Below, piece after piece: positions 9,323 to 18,149 of a DNA stretch of 64,000 bases (positions are counted from its first letter, which is position 1; every line of letters starts with the position of its first letter). The notes below the pieces were generated by a model, which searched no databases, was not told the DNA's origin, and saw nothing but the letters and a program-made list of their open reading frames with translations. Source of the DNA: Sphingomonas carotinifaciens. GTDB taxonomy: Bacteria > Pseudomonadota > Alphaproteobacteria > Sphingomonadales > Sphingomonadaceae. Both the position numbers and the translations under genes were made by a program. The stretch lies in the NCBI RefSeq assembly GCF_009789535.1, contig NZ_WSUT01000005.1, positions 248,001 to 312,000 of the forward strand, given 5' to 3'.

Positions 9323-11425
9323 ATGATGTTCAGGGCGATCAAGATGGCGGGCGTCGCGCTTGCCGGGCTCACCGCGGCGAGCGCGGCATGGGCGGAGGTG
9401 CCGGTCCCGGCCGACCCCGTCGATGACCAGCGCCGTGCCGATCCGGCCGAGGAGATCACCGTTGACGGCCACCGCATCGACGAATCCTTTGCCGGCACCA
9501 AAACCGACACGCCGCTGATCCAGGTGCCCCAGCCGATCACCGTCATCACCGACGACGTGTTCCTGTCCCAGGGCGCGATCACCATTTCCGATACCGTCCG
9601 CTACGCAGCCGGCGTCAACGCCGACGCCTATGGCCGTGACACCCGCGTCGACAGCTTCCAGATCCGCGGCGTCGACGCGCTGCAATTCCGCGACGGCATG
9701 CGCGACATCTACAGCTTTTACGCCAGCATCACCTCCGACCCGTACAACTTCTCGCGGGTCGAGGTCGTGCGCGGCCCCGCCTCGGTGCTGTTCGGCCAGG
9801 GCTCGCTCGGCGGCATCGTCAATCTCGTCTCCAAGACGCCGGTTTTCACCAATGCGGGCGAGGTGAACCTCGTTTATGGCAGCTACGACCGCAAGGAGGT
9901 CATGGCCGACGTCAACCGCCTCGTCACCGACGACCTCGCCGTCCGCCTCGTCGCCCGCGTCCGCGATGCCGACACCTATGTCGACCACGTGCCCGACGAC
10001 CGCGTGATGATCGCCCCCTCGATCACCTGGCGCCCCTCGACCCAAACCGACATCACCCTGCTCGGCCTGTATCAGGAGGACGACACCGGCTCGACCGCCA
10101 ACTTCCTGCCGCTCGTCGGCACGCTGCGCGACAATCCCGGCAATCCCCGCCTGCCCCGCTACCTGTTCGTCGGCAAGCCCGGCTACGACCGCTATGACGG
10201 CCGCCTGCTGCAAGGCGCCGGCCTGTTCGAGCATCGCTTCACCGACGCGCTGAAGCTCAGCCTGAAGGCGCGCTACATCGACAGCGATCTCGATTATTTC
10301 ACGCATTATCCCAACAGCTACGCCAAACCGACTAACCCTTATGTCACGGGCAGCAATGGCCGCCGCATCGGCCTTACCGCCGGATCGTCGGTCGCGCGGC
10401 TGAACGTCTTTTCCACCGACAACAATGTGCAGGCGAAGTTCAACACCGGCGCCGCGGTCGAACACACGCTGCTGCTCGGGCTCGACTATAGCTGGAACAA
10501 GGTCCGCAAGAGCGACAATTACGACTTCTCGCAGGTCATCGACCTGTACGACATCGACTATGCCTCGATCGTCGAGCCGCCGATCGTTGCGCCCTTCGCC
10601 ACCACCTCCCAGCGCCAGCGCGGCGTCTATGCGCAGGACCAGATCCGCTTCTGGGACCGCGTCTCGGTCGTCCTCGGCGTCCGCAACGATCGCCTGCGTA
10701 CCCGGGGCGCCACCGCGCCCGACGTGATCGACAAGGCCACCACCTTCCGCGCCGGCATCATCGGCGAGATCGGCGCCGGCCTCTCGCCTTTCTTCAGCTA
10801 CACCGAAAGCTTCCAGCCGGTCGCCGGCACCCTGTCCAACGGCACCAATTTCCGTCCGCAGACCGGCACCCAGTATGAAACCGGCCTGAAGTGGCAACCC
10901 GATCCGCAAACCCTGGTCACGCTCACCGGTTTCCGCATCAAGGAACAGAACCGCCCCATCCCCGATCCCACCAACCCCCTGTTCCAGATCCAGGCCGGGG
11001 AACTGACCACCAAGGGTTTCGAGTTCGAGGCGACCCGCACCCTGCCCGGCAATTACGACCTGACCGTCTCCTACGGCTATAACGACCTGTCGGGCGACAG
11101 CGCCGCCAGCGGCTATCTGTCCAAGCACACCGCCGCCGCCTGGGGCACCAAGACGGTGACGCTGGACGAGGCGACCAGCGTGCGCGTCGGCGCCGGCGTC
11201 CGCTATCTCGGCAAGCAGGTGTCGAGCAGCAGCGTCTGGACGATCGTCACCCCCGATCGCGTCATGGCCGATGCGCTGGTCGAATTGAACCGCGACCAGT
11301 GGCGTATCGCGGTCAACGCCACCAACCTGTTCGACAACCGCGCCTTCGCCTCCTGCCTCGCGCGCGGCGACTGCTTCGTCTCCGCGCCGCGCAACATCAT
11401 GGCGACGCTCGGCTACCGGTTCTGA
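9323..11425 (+). CDS. TonB-dependent siderophore receptor
   Basis: A 700-residue outer-membrane receptor. It has a signal peptide of about 22 residues ending in SAAWA, then a plug domain (TPLIQVPQPITVITDDV, VEVVRGPASVLFGQGSLGG, IVNLVSKTP) and a 22-strand barrel ending in a typical C-terminal aromatic (LGYRF). A TonB box is likely in EEITVDG. The plug motifs are those of ferric-siderophore receptors of the FhuA/FepA type. AAAGGGG stands before the start. It is monocistronic, and the stop overlaps the convergent MscS gene by 13 bases. The ligand cannot be predicted. Confidence 0.92.
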   Translation: MMFRAIKMAGVALAGLTAASAAWAEVPVPADPVDDQRRADPAEEITVDGHRIDESFAGTKTDTPLIQVPQPITVITDDVFLSQGAITISDTVRYAAGVNADAYGRDTRVDSFQIRGVDALQFRDGMRDIYSFYASITSDPYNFSRVEVVRGPASVLFGQGSLGGIVNLVSKTPVFTNAGEVNLVYGSYDRKEVMADVNRLVTDDLAVRLVARVRDADTYVDHVPDDRVMIAPSITWRPSTQTDITLLGLYQEDDTGSTANFLPLVGTLRDNPGNPRLPRYLFVGKPGYDRYDGRLLQGAGLFEHRFTDALKLSLKARYIDSDLDYFTHYPNSYAKPTNPYVTGSNGRRIGLTAGSSVARLNVFSTDNNVQAKFNTGAAVEHTLLLGLDYSWNKVRKSDNYDFSQVIDLYDIDYASIVEPPIVAPFATTSQRQRGVYAQDQIRFWDRVSVVLGVRNDRLRTRGATAPDVIDKATTFRAGIIGEIGAGLSPFFSYTESFQPVAGTLSNGTNFRPQTGTQYETGLKWQPDPQTLVTLTGFRIKEQNRPIPDPTNPLFQIQAGELTTKGFEFEATRTLPGNYDLTVSYGYNDLSGDSAASGYLSKHTAAAWGTKTVTLDEATSVRVGAGVRYLGKQVSSSSVWTIVTPDRVMADALVELNRDQWRIAVNATNLFDNRAFASCLARGDCFVSAPRNIMATLGYRF

Positions 11426-12525
11426 AGAATGACGGGGGCGCGGTCTTCCCTGAAGGTTGCGCCCTCCCCGTCCACCGCCACGCGCCGCCGGGGCAGCGCC
11501 TCGGGCATCGCCTCGCGGATATAGCCGAGCAGCCCTTCGCGAATGTCGCAGCGCAGGTCGAACGCCACCGACGCATCCTTGGCGGTCATCAGCCCGCGCA
11601 CCTGGATCGCATCGGCGGCGGTATCGGTCACCTGCAGGTTGAAGAAGCGCCCGTCCCAGCGCGGATTGGCGCGCACCAGTTCCTCCAGCTTCGCGCGCAG
11701 CCGTGGAATGTCCGCCGCCGGATCGAGATACCAGAATACCGATCCCAGCAACTGGCTGGTCTCGCGCGTCCAGTTCTGGAAGCTGTTCTCCAGGAATTTG
11801 GCGACCGGCACCACCAGCCGCCGCTCGTCCCACACCTTGACCACGACGAAGGTCAGCCGGATCTCCTCGATCCGCCCCCATTCGCCGTCGATGATGACGA
11901 CGTCGTCCAGTCGGATCGGCTCGGTAAAGGCCATCTGGATGCCCGCGAACAGGTTCTTCAGCGCCGGCTGCGCGGCGGCACCGACGACCAGGCCCGCGAT
12001 ACCGGCCGACGCCATCAGCGTGACGCCGATCGTGCGGATGCCCGGTACGCTTAGCAGCATCAGGCAGATCGTCAGGAAGATGATGAAGAAGACGCCGATC
12101 CGCCCCAGGATCGCCGCGCGCGTCCGCTTGCGCCGGGCCCGCAGGTTGTTCTCCACCGTCACGTCCGCGCGCAGGTCGATCACCGCCTGCAACGCGCGCA
12201 CCCCCGACACCCCCAGCCAGCCGAGCAACGCCGGCACCGTGAACCCCAGTATCTGCCGCCACAGATCGCGACCATCGGAGTCCATCGGCACGAAGCGCAT
12301 CGCGAAACTCACCGCGATCGCCACCGCGACCCAGCGCAGCGGCCGGCGGACATGCGCCAGCACCAGATCGTCGCCCCGGCTGGCGGTGCGCCGCGCGGCA
12401 TGATCGGCGATGCGCATCGCGATGCCATGGACCAACAGGCCCAGCAGGACCGCCGCCGCGATGATCGCGACGCTTTCCACCCATTGCCATTCGGGGGGAA
12501 TATCGAGCGAGCGTAACCAGTGCAT
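11413..12525 (-). CDS. MscS-family mechanosensitive channel
   Basis: A 370-residue small-conductance channel protein. Transmembrane segments are evident at about residues 18-36, 65-80, 90-112 and 135-155, followed by the pore-lining segment rich in Ala and Gly (MASAGIAGLVVGAAAQPAL) and the MscS beta domain (FTEPIRLDDVVIIDGEWGRI). The C-terminal vestibule domain follows. It would release solutes under hypo-osmotic shock. The start ATG at 12525 was preferred to an in-frame TTG 9 bases upstream. The 3' end overlaps the convergent TonB receptor gene. Confidence 0.9.
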   Translation of the reverse strand: MHWLRSLDIPPEWQWVESVAIIAAAVLLGLLVHGIAMRIADHAARRTASRGDDLVLAHVRRPLRWVAVAIAVSFAMRFVPMDSDGRDLWRQILGFTVPALLGWLGVSGVRALQAVIDLRADVTVENNLRARRKRTRAAILGRIGVFFIIFLTICLMLLSVPGIRTIGVTLMASAGIAGLVVGAAAQPALKNLFAGIQMAFTEPIRLDDVVIIDGEWGRIEEIRLTFVVVKVWDERRLVVPVAKFLENSFQNWTRETSQLLGSVFWYLDPAADIPRLRAKLEELVRANPRWDGRFFNLQVTDTAADAIQVRGLMTAKDASVAFDLRCDIREGLLGYIREAMPEALPRRRVAVDGEGATFREDRAPVILQNR

Positions 12526-12990
12526 CCCCCGCAAAAGGCTCGCACCCGCGAAGGTTCCATGATCCGCGGTGGGCGCATACCGTCAGGGCGACGATCGGTT
12601 TATCCCGATCCGTTCGTGCCGGCAAAACCCCAGGGCACGACCAAGGTCGCTGCTCCTGTGCGGCCAATCGGTTCACGCGAAGACGCGAAGACGCGAAGAT
12701 TTTTGTTCGCGCGGAGGCGCGGAGGCGCGGAGAGAGGCACCGAGCCGCAGGCTCACTCCCGATCACAGGTGAAGGCTTGTCTCCCGGTCGAACCGATCCA
12801 TGCCGGCGCGGCAGGCGCAACCTCTTCGCGTCTTCGCGTCTTCGCGTGAACCAACCTTCTTCCGAAGATCCGTGCCGCGACGGACTCGTGTGACGAGCAC
12901 GATAGTAGCGCCCGCCGCGACCGACTTATAAGGCCAGCCCCGCGCACCGCGTCCACCCCCGAAACGCAAGGTTGGACAAATCTGAACGCC
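12526..12990. other. Gene-free stretch carrying a nested inverted-repeat element
   Basis: A 465-bp gap between two minus-strand genes (the MscS gene starts at 12525 and pit ends at 12991). Its main content is the 28-bp perfect inverted repeat listed separately. Translations across the repeat give only Arg/Ala-rich low-complexity peptides and are rejected as genes. It should also hold the promoter of the MscS gene, but no clear -35/-10 pair was recognised. Confidence 0.6.
12671..12851. repeat. Nested inverted-repeat element, copy 1 (octamer arrays)
   Basis: The left arm 12671-12698 consists of GTTCACGCGAAG followed by two ACGCGAAG octamers. The right arm 12824-12851 is its perfect 28-base reverse complement. 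Inside the left arm is a second array built on GCGCGGAG (about 12708-12732). The centre, about 12740-12795, contains a GAGCC/GGCTC mini-hairpin and GAAGGCTTGTCTCCCGG, both shared with copy 2 at 22881-23123. It is not a coding sequence and resembles a non-autonomous repeat family. Confidence 0.8.
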
Positions 12991-14004
12991 TCAGAACAAC
13001 CGGGTCAGCCCGTAGAACCCCGCGCCCACCGCGGCGGAGGCGGGGATGGTGATGACCCATGCCGTCACCACCGTGCGCGCCACGCCCCAGCGCACGGCCG
13101 AGGCGCGCCGCGCCACGCCCGCACCGATGATCGATCCGGTGATGGTGTGCGTGGTCGATACCGGAATGCCCAGCGCCGATGCGCCGAACAGCACGACCGA
13201 ACCCGCCATCGACGCGCTGAAGCCCTGGTGCTGCGACAGCTTGGTGATGCGGCTACCCATCGTCTCGATGATCTTCCAGCCGCCGGTCATCGTGCCCAGC
13301 GCGATCGCGACATAGCAGCTTATCGCCACCCAGTGCGGCACCTCGAACGGGCCGGACAGCCGCCCGGTCGAATACAGCAGCACGGTGATGATCCCCATCG
13401 TCTTCTGCGCATCGTTCAGGCCGTGGCTGAGCGAATAACAGGCCGATGAGAACAGGTGCAGCACGCGGAAACTGCGCTCCGCCTGCACCGCGGTGGCCCG
13501 CGCCAGCGCCCAGCTCGACAGCAGCATCACCAGCATCGCCAGCATCATGCCCAGCGTCGGCGACAGCACGATGGCGAGCAGCGTCTTGTTCAGCCCGCCC
13601 CACTGGATACCGCCCAGCCCCGCATGCGCCACGCCCGCCCCGATCAGCCCGCCGATCAGCGCATGGCTGGAGGAGGACGGGATGCCGCGCAGCCAGGTGA
13701 CGACGTTCCAGAACATCGCGCCGCCAAGTGCTGCAAAGATCACCGCCGGCGTCACCAGGTCCTTGTCGATCAGCCCCTTGCCGATCGTCTCGGCCACCGC
13801 GTGCAGGCTGGGAAAGGCGATGGTCAGGAAATAGGCGGCGAAGTTGAAGGCGGCCGCGAACAGCACCGCCTTGACGGGCGACAACAGTCGCGTCGCGACC
13901 ACCGTCGCGATGGAGTTCGCCGCATCGTGCAGGCCGTTCAGATAATCGAACGCCAGCGCGACCCCGATCAGGCCGATCAGGAGCGGAAGGGCCAGTTCAT
14001 GCAT
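12991..14004 (-). CDS. pit: Inorganic phosphate transporter, Pit family
   Basis: A 337-residue integral membrane protein with about ten hydrophobic segments and the two PHO4-family repeats. The first signature is AFDYLNGLHDAANSIATVV and the second is FSACYSLSHGLNDAQKTMG. It probably imports phosphate, often as a neutral metal-phosphate complex, driven by protons. It starts 15 bp after the DUF47 gene, the usual partner of Pit in bacteria, so phosphate uptake here is presumably controlled by that protein. Confidence 0.93.
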   Translation of the reverse strand: MHELALPLLIGLIGVALAFDYLNGLHDAANSIATVVATRLLSPVKAVLFAAAFNFAAYFLTIAFPSLHAVAETIGKGLIDKDLVTPAVIFAALGGAMFWNVVTWLRGIPSSSSHALIGGLIGAGVAHAGLGGIQWGGLNKTLLAIVLSPTLGMMLAMLVMLLSSWALARATAVQAERSFRVLHLFSSACYSLSHGLNDAQKTMGIITVLLYSTGRLSGPFEVPHWVAISCYVAIALGTMTGGWKIIETMGSRITKLSQHQGFSASMAGSVVLFGASALGIPVSTTHTITGSIIGAGVARRASAVRWGVARTVVTAWVITIPASAAVGAGFYGLTRLF

Positions 14005-14019
14005 GGTCTGTGGGTCCGA

Positions 14020-14667
14020 TCAGGCGTGATCGATGACGATGCCGTCGATCTCGTTCGCGACATCCTCGAACGCGTCGACGATGCGTTCCAGATGCTTGTA
14101 GATCTCGCGCTCGACCACGAAGCGCAGCGTGTCGCTGCTGCCATGGTCGGCCAGCGTCCGGCGCAGGCCGGCGGCGTGGATGTCGTCCGCCTGCCCCTCC
14201 ATGCGCACCAGCCGCTCGGTCAGCTCGTGCAGGCGCGCGCCGTTCTGCGCGACGTTGCGCAGCAGCGGCATCGCCTCGGCGGTCAGGCGCGCGGCATCGA
14301 CGATGATCGCGGTCATGTCGCGCATTTCCGGCGCGAAGTCGCTCACCTGATACAGGTCGATCGCCGCGGCGGCGGCCTGCATCTCGTCGATCGTGTCGTC
14401 CATCGCGCCGACCAGGCTGGTGATCGCCCCGCGGTCGAACGGCGTCAGGAACGTCTTGCGCACGGTTTGCAGCACGTCGCGGGTGATCTCGTCGGCATCA
14501 TGCTCGCGCTCGATCACCTCCGTGATGTGCTCGGCACGCGCCGTGCCATCGGCCGCCATCAGCCGCGCCATGGCCTCGGCGCCCGCCGTCACCGTTCGGG
14601 CATGCGCCTCGAACATCTCGAAGAAATTGCCTGTCCGGGGGAGCAGGCGTTGGAACCATGCGAACAT
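14020..14667 (-). CDS. DUF47 family Pit accessory/regulator, PhoU-like (internal start)
   Basis: A 215-residue all-helical protein when started at the internal ATG 14667 (MFAWFQRLLPRTGNFFEMF), which matches the normal DUF47 start and length. A Shine-Dalgarno-like GAAGG lies about 9 bases upstream. It has PhoU-like acidic helix pairs, for example EREHDADEITRDV and MDDTIDEMQ. DUF47 proteins act with Pit transporters, and pit follows 15 bp downstream. The unusual point is that no stop codon separates this frame from the upstream Nudix domain, so a fused protein could also be made (see the overlapping entry). Confidence 0.85.
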   Translation of the reverse strand: MFAWFQRLLPRTGNFFEMFEAHARTVTAGAEAMARLMAADGTARAEHITEVIEREHDADEITRDVLQTVRKTFLTPFDRGAITSLVGAMDDTIDEMQAAAAAIDLYQVSDFAPEMRDMTAIIVDAARLTAEAMPLLRNVAQNGARLHELTERLVRMEGQADDIHAAGLRRTLADHGSSDTLRFVVEREIYKHLERIVDAFEDVANEIDGIVIDHA

Positions 14668-15195
14668 CGGTGCTACCTTCGATTTTTCTGGGATACCCGC
14701 CCCTCTCCGGGCGGCCGCCCTGAACTCGGCGGGGCTGAAGGACCGGATCAGGTCGCGCAGGTCCGGCTCATCCACGGCGGCGGCCGCCTCGGACAAGGTG
14801 AACCAGCGGCGTTGCCGCTCCGGCTGCTCCTTCCAGCTCTGTAATTCTTGGGTGACGGCCAGCGGGAACACGTCCACGTCGACCATCAGCGAGGCGCCAC
14901 TACCGCGCTTCTTGCGATAACGGAAGCTGCCCAGCGGCGTGGGGCAGATCGCACCCAGCACACCGGCCTCTTCCTCGGCCTCCTGCGCGGCCGCCTCATG
15001 CGGCCGGGCCCCGCCCCCGATATTGCCCTTCGGGATCACCCAACGCCCCGACGCGCGCGAAGTGACCAGCAGGACGCGGATCACCCCGTCGGGCGAGGTG
15101 GCCTCAGTCCGGTACGGAAAGGCGGCAATCTGGCGAATGGTCCTGCACTCCCGTGGCGCATCGCCCGGGGTCGGGCGCTGGCACCTCGCGCGCAT
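14020..15195 (-). CDS. Nudix hydrolase domain reading in frame into DUF47
   Basis: The open frame from ATG 15195 encodes about 391 residues: a Nudix domain (about residues 20-155) joined through about 20 residues to the complete DUF47 protein. The Nudix part shows GRWVIPKGNIGGG and the box core QEAEEEAGVLG. WKEQPERQRRWFTL suggests the diphosphoinositol-polyphosphate/diadenosine-polyphosphate hydrolase (DIPP) type. The Nudix start is uncertain: no good ribosome site precedes 15195, and the upstream part of the open frame overlaps the GMC gene. Either this is a true fusion, or the Nudix protein is translated through into DUF47 while a second DUF47 product starts at 14667. Confidence 0.65.
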   Translation of the reverse strand: MRARCQRPTPGDAPRECRTIRQIAAFPYRTEATSPDGVIRVLLVTSRASGRWVIPKGNIGGGARPHEAAAQEAEEEAGVLGAICPTPLGSFRYRKKRGSGASLMVDVDVFPLAVTQELQSWKEQPERQRRWFTLSEAAAAVDEPDLRDLIRSFSPAEFRAAARRGAGIPEKSKVAPMFAWFQRLLPRTGNFFEMFEAHARTVTAGAEAMARLMAADGTARAEHITEVIEREHDADEITRDVLQTVRKTFLTPFDRGAITSLVGAMDDTIDEMQAAAAAIDLYQVSDFAPEMRDMTAIIVDAARLTAEAMPLLRNVAQNGARLHELTERLVRMEGQADDIHAAGLRRTLADHGSSDTLRFVVEREIYKHLERIVDAFEDVANEIDGIVIDHA

Positions 15196-15268
15196 GGGGT
15201 GAAACGTCGCCGCGCGCAAGATGGCGCGGTAACGCACCGTCCGGAAACGAAGCGGCGACGGTCCCGGA

Positions 15269-16816
15269 TCAGGGCCGGGTGGACGGCGGCATCTCGCCTC
15301 GCGCACCGACGAGTTCGGGCACGCCGCCGGCACAGCGATGCGCCGGCACGCGCCGGTCGAACGCGGCATAGCGCCGCCCGGCGATATGGTCGCCGCAGCG
15401 CAGCGCCAGCGCCATGATCGTCAGGCTGGTGTTCACCGCACCCGCACTCGGCAGCACCGACGCATCCGCGACATACAGCCCCCTGATGCCATGCACCTGC
15501 AGGTCGGCATCGACCACCGAGTCGCCCGCATCCAGCCCCATCCGCGCGGTGCCCACCTGATGCCATAGCTGCGGCGCGCGCGGCGGCGCGATGCACGGAT
15601 AGCCCGCGTTTCGGAACGCCTCCGTCGCCAGCCGCGTCAGCCGGCGGAAGCTGACCGCGCTCACCGTCGGCTCCACCGTGTGGGACACCGCATCGCCGTC
15701 GAAATGCAATCCGCTTGTCCGCGTCGGCAGCGCCTCCGACATGCAGAAGCAGATCAGCGAATGCCGCCCGATCGCCTTGGCCACCGGGCGCAGCGACCGC
15801 GGTAGTTCGGTCCAGAACGGCATCTGTCCGGCGGTCTGGATGATGCCCAGCGGAAACGGCCATTCCGCGCTGCCGTGATAATAATCGTTGATCGAAAAGC
15901 TCTTGGTGTGGATCTCCGCCAGCTCGGGCCAGCGCACCAGCGGAAAGACGACGCCGGCCGAATGCCCGGCCAGATACCGGCCCAGCGCGCCGCCGGCATT
16001 TCCCAGTCCTTCCGGATGCTTCGCGGTCCGCGACCGCCGCAACAGCATCGCGCTGCGCGGCACCCCGCCCGCCACCACCACCACCCCGGCCGCGATCTCC
16101 TCCTCCACCCCGTCGCACGCCACCCGCACCCCCCGCACGCCCCGCCCCCCGGACTCCGTCAGCACCGCCACGCACCGCGTACCATCCGCCACCGTCAACC
16201 GGCCCGTCGCCATCGCCGGGCGGATCGCCGCGGTCTCCGCATCCATCTTCGCATCGAAGCCGCATTGATGCGCATCGCAGGCAGGGCACATCCGGCACGC
16301 GCCCAGGCCGTCCCGCCGGTCCAGCGCCCGCGGAATGGGCGCGGGGTGCAGTCCGGTCGCCGCCAGCTGCTCCACCAGCCCGCCGATGCGCGGATGCGAC
16401 GCGATCGCGCCGTGAGGATAGGCGCGCGCATGAGGCGGCTCGGTCGGATCGGCCTCGGTCGCGCCGTGCACGCGGTACAGCCGCTCGGCCTGATCGTAAT
16501 AAGGCTCCAGATCGTCGTACAGGATGGGCCAAGCCGGCGACACGCCCGCTTCATGCGCCACCGCCTCGAAATCGGCCTCGCGCAGCCGGTACAGCGCCGC
16601 GCCGTAGAATTTGGTCTGCCCGCCGACACAGGCGATCGGCTGCGTCCGGTCGGGATGGACATGGCGAATGTAGCGGCTGTGGGCACCCGGCTGCAGCCAG
16701 CGCCCCTCCTCGATCAACAGGACGCGCATGCCTTCGTGCGTCAGGCGATGGGCGATCGTCCCCCCACCGGCCCCGCTGCCGACGACGATGACGTCATACG
16801 CCCCAGCCCCGGCCAT
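15269..16816 (-). CDS. GMC family FAD-dependent oxidoreductase
   Basis: A 515-residue protein with an N-terminal FAD dinucleotide fold (YDVIVVGSGAGGGTIAHRL) and the GMC C-terminal domain (HQVGTARMGLDAGDSVVD and AGAVNTSLTIMALAL, holding the catalytic His and Asn region). Such enzymes oxidise alcohols or sugars. A cysteine cluster (C174, C177, C180, C185 in ACRMCPACDAHQC) may bind a metal or Fe-S centre, as seen in some dehydrogenase-type GMC proteins. There is no signal peptide. It stands upstream of the Nudix-DUF47-pit genes with a 73-bp gap, and a functional link is unlikely. The substrate is unknown. Confidence 0.9.
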   Translation of the reverse strand: MAGAGAYDVIVVGSGAGGGTIAHRLTHEGMRVLLIEEGRWLQPGAHSRYIRHVHPDRTQPIACVGGQTKFYGAALYRLREADFEAVAHEAGVSPAWPILYDDLEPYYDQAERLYRVHGATEADPTEPPHARAYPHGAIASHPRIGGLVEQLAATGLHPAPIPRALDRRDGLGACRMCPACDAHQCGFDAKMDAETAAIRPAMATGRLTVADGTRCVAVLTESGGRGVRGVRVACDGVEEEIAAGVVVVAGGVPRSAMLLRRSRTAKHPEGLGNAGGALGRYLAGHSAGVVFPLVRWPELAEIHTKSFSINDYYHGSAEWPFPLGIIQTAGQMPFWTELPRSLRPVAKAIGRHSLICFCMSEALPTRTSGLHFDGDAVSHTVEPTVSAVSFRRLTRLATEAFRNAGYPCIAPPRAPQLWHQVGTARMGLDAGDSVVDADLQVHGIRGLYVADASVLPSAGAVNTSLTIMALALRCGDHIAGRRYAAFDRRVPAHRCAGGVPELVGARGEMPPSTRP

Positions 16817-16980
16817 ACCCCCTCGCCACCAGCAACACCCGATCCCGTCAGCCTACGCCACCCGCGCACCCGGACCATGCACCCAGGCGAGGTGTTCCCG
16901 GCTATTGCGGATAATGGCGGGAGCCTGCGCAGAGCCGGGACGTTCGCGGCGCCTGCTGCCCGGTATCGGAAATGAGGAAA

Positions 16981-17071
16981 TGGCGGAGCGGGAGGGATTC
17001 GAACCCTCGATACGCTTTTGGCGTATACTCACTTTCCAGGCGAGCGCCTTCGACCACTCGGCCACCGCTCC
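16981..17071 (-). tRNA. tRNA-Ser (anticodon GGA)
   Basis: The reverse complement folds as a class II tRNA. The acceptor GGAGCGG pairs with CCGCTCC, followed by the discriminator G and an encoded CCA. The anticodon stem CTCGC/GTGAG holds loop CTGGAAA with anticodon GGA. The long variable arm is ATACGC/GCGTAT, and the T arm contains GGTTCGAATCC. It reads UCC/UCU serine codons by standard pairing. Confidence 0.97.
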
Positions 17072-17163
17072 GCAGGTAAAGCCTGGAGACGGGGCCCCTA
17101 AAGCGGTCCGGCGGTTCGCGCAAGCGCTTGCGTGCATATCGTCGCTCGGGCACGCTTGGCGCC

Positions 17164-18021
17164 ATGCTTGCGATCCTCCTCGCCCTTGCCGCCGCCATCC
17201 AGACCACGCCTGCCCCGCCCGGCCCGGCGGACGCGCAGGCACAGGACTGGGTCGCCATTCCCGATGACGAGCTGCTCGTCTTCTCGCTGGCGAACGGCCG
17301 CCGCGTCGTGGTGCGGCTGGCGCCGCAGGCGGCACCGGTGCACGTGGCCAATATCCGCGTGCTGGCCCGCGCGCACTGGTGGGACCAGGGCACCAGCGTC
17401 TACCGCGTGCAGGAAAATTATGTCGCGCAGTGGGGCGATCCTACCGAGAAGAAGCCGCTGCCCCCCGGCATCGTCGCCAACCCGCCGCCCGAATATGTGC
17501 AGAACCGCACCGCGCCCGCGCAGCGTCTGTCGCGGCCCGACCCCTATGCCGCCTGGGCGGGCTATTCCGCCGATGGCTGGCCGCTCGCGGGCGACGCCAC
17601 TCGGCAATGGCTGCCGCACTGCTATGCCATGGTCGGCGTCGCGCGCGACCTGGCGCCCAGTACGGGCAGCGGCGCGGAGCTTTACACCCTTATCGGCCAC
17701 AGCCCGCGCGCGCTCGACCGCAACATCGCGGTCGTCGGCCGCGTGGTGGAGGGGATGGAGGCGTTGACCACCCTGCCGCGCGGCACCGGCGATCTCGGCT
17801 TCTACAAGACCGAAGGGGAGCGCAGCCCGATCGTCTCCGCCCGCCTCGCCAGCGACCTGCCCGCGGCGACGCGCCCGCATTTCCAGTACCGCGCCACCGC
17901 CAATCCCCGCTTCGCCGCCTGGGTTCGCGAGCGGGAAAACCGCAACAACGCCTTCTTCACCGTGCCCGCCGGCGGGGTGGACATCTGCGCCGCGCTGCCC
18001 CCCGTCCGCCCCGCGCCCTGA
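17164..18021 (+). CDS. Peptidylprolyl isomerase, cyclophilin type, exported
   Basis: A 285-residue protein with a short signal peptide ([13 protein letters not shown]) followed by a cyclophilin-like domain: [26 protein letters not shown], then [13 protein letters not shown] and [11 protein letters not shown]. The catalytic Arg/Gln pattern appears in a diverged form with [10 protein letters not shown]. It would assist folding in the periplasm. The start at 17164 gives a sensible signal peptide, while the upstream start at 17128 does not. It is monocistronic, between tRNA-Ser on the other strand and the efflux operon. Confidence 0.85.
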   Translation: MLAILLALAAAIQTTPAPPGPADAQAQDWVAIPDDELLVFSLANGRRVVVRLAPQAAPVHVANIRVLARAHWWDQGTSVYRVQENYVAQWGDPTEKKPLPPGIVANPPPEYVQNRTAPAQRLSRPDPYAAWAGYSADGWPLAGDATRQWLPHCYAMVGVARDLAPSTGSGAELYTLIGHSPRALDRNIAVVGRVVEGMEALTTLPRGTGDLGFYKTEGERSPIVSARLASDLPAATRPHFQYRATANPRFAAWVRERENRNNAFFTVPAGGVDICAALPPVRPAP

Positions 18022-18149
18022 TCTCGCGCGGCATGATCCACATGCTGGTCGCCCATGCCGCGCCGCGCTAAGCAGGCCTATCTGCCTGCCCTTCCTGGGG
18101 ATATCGTGCCCGCACCCGTTCGCTCCGTCCCCGCGCCGCCCCCTGCCCG

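Noticed and set aside
12763..12969. Arg/Ala-rich open frames across the intergenic repeat
   Set aside because: They are translations of the inverted repeat arms with low complexity, appear on both strands and in several frames, and have no ribosome site or family resemblance.
16981..17071. tRNA-Ser as an integration site
   Set aside because: No integrase, phage gene or repeated tRNA 3' end was found near it; the following genes are ordinary chromosomal ones.
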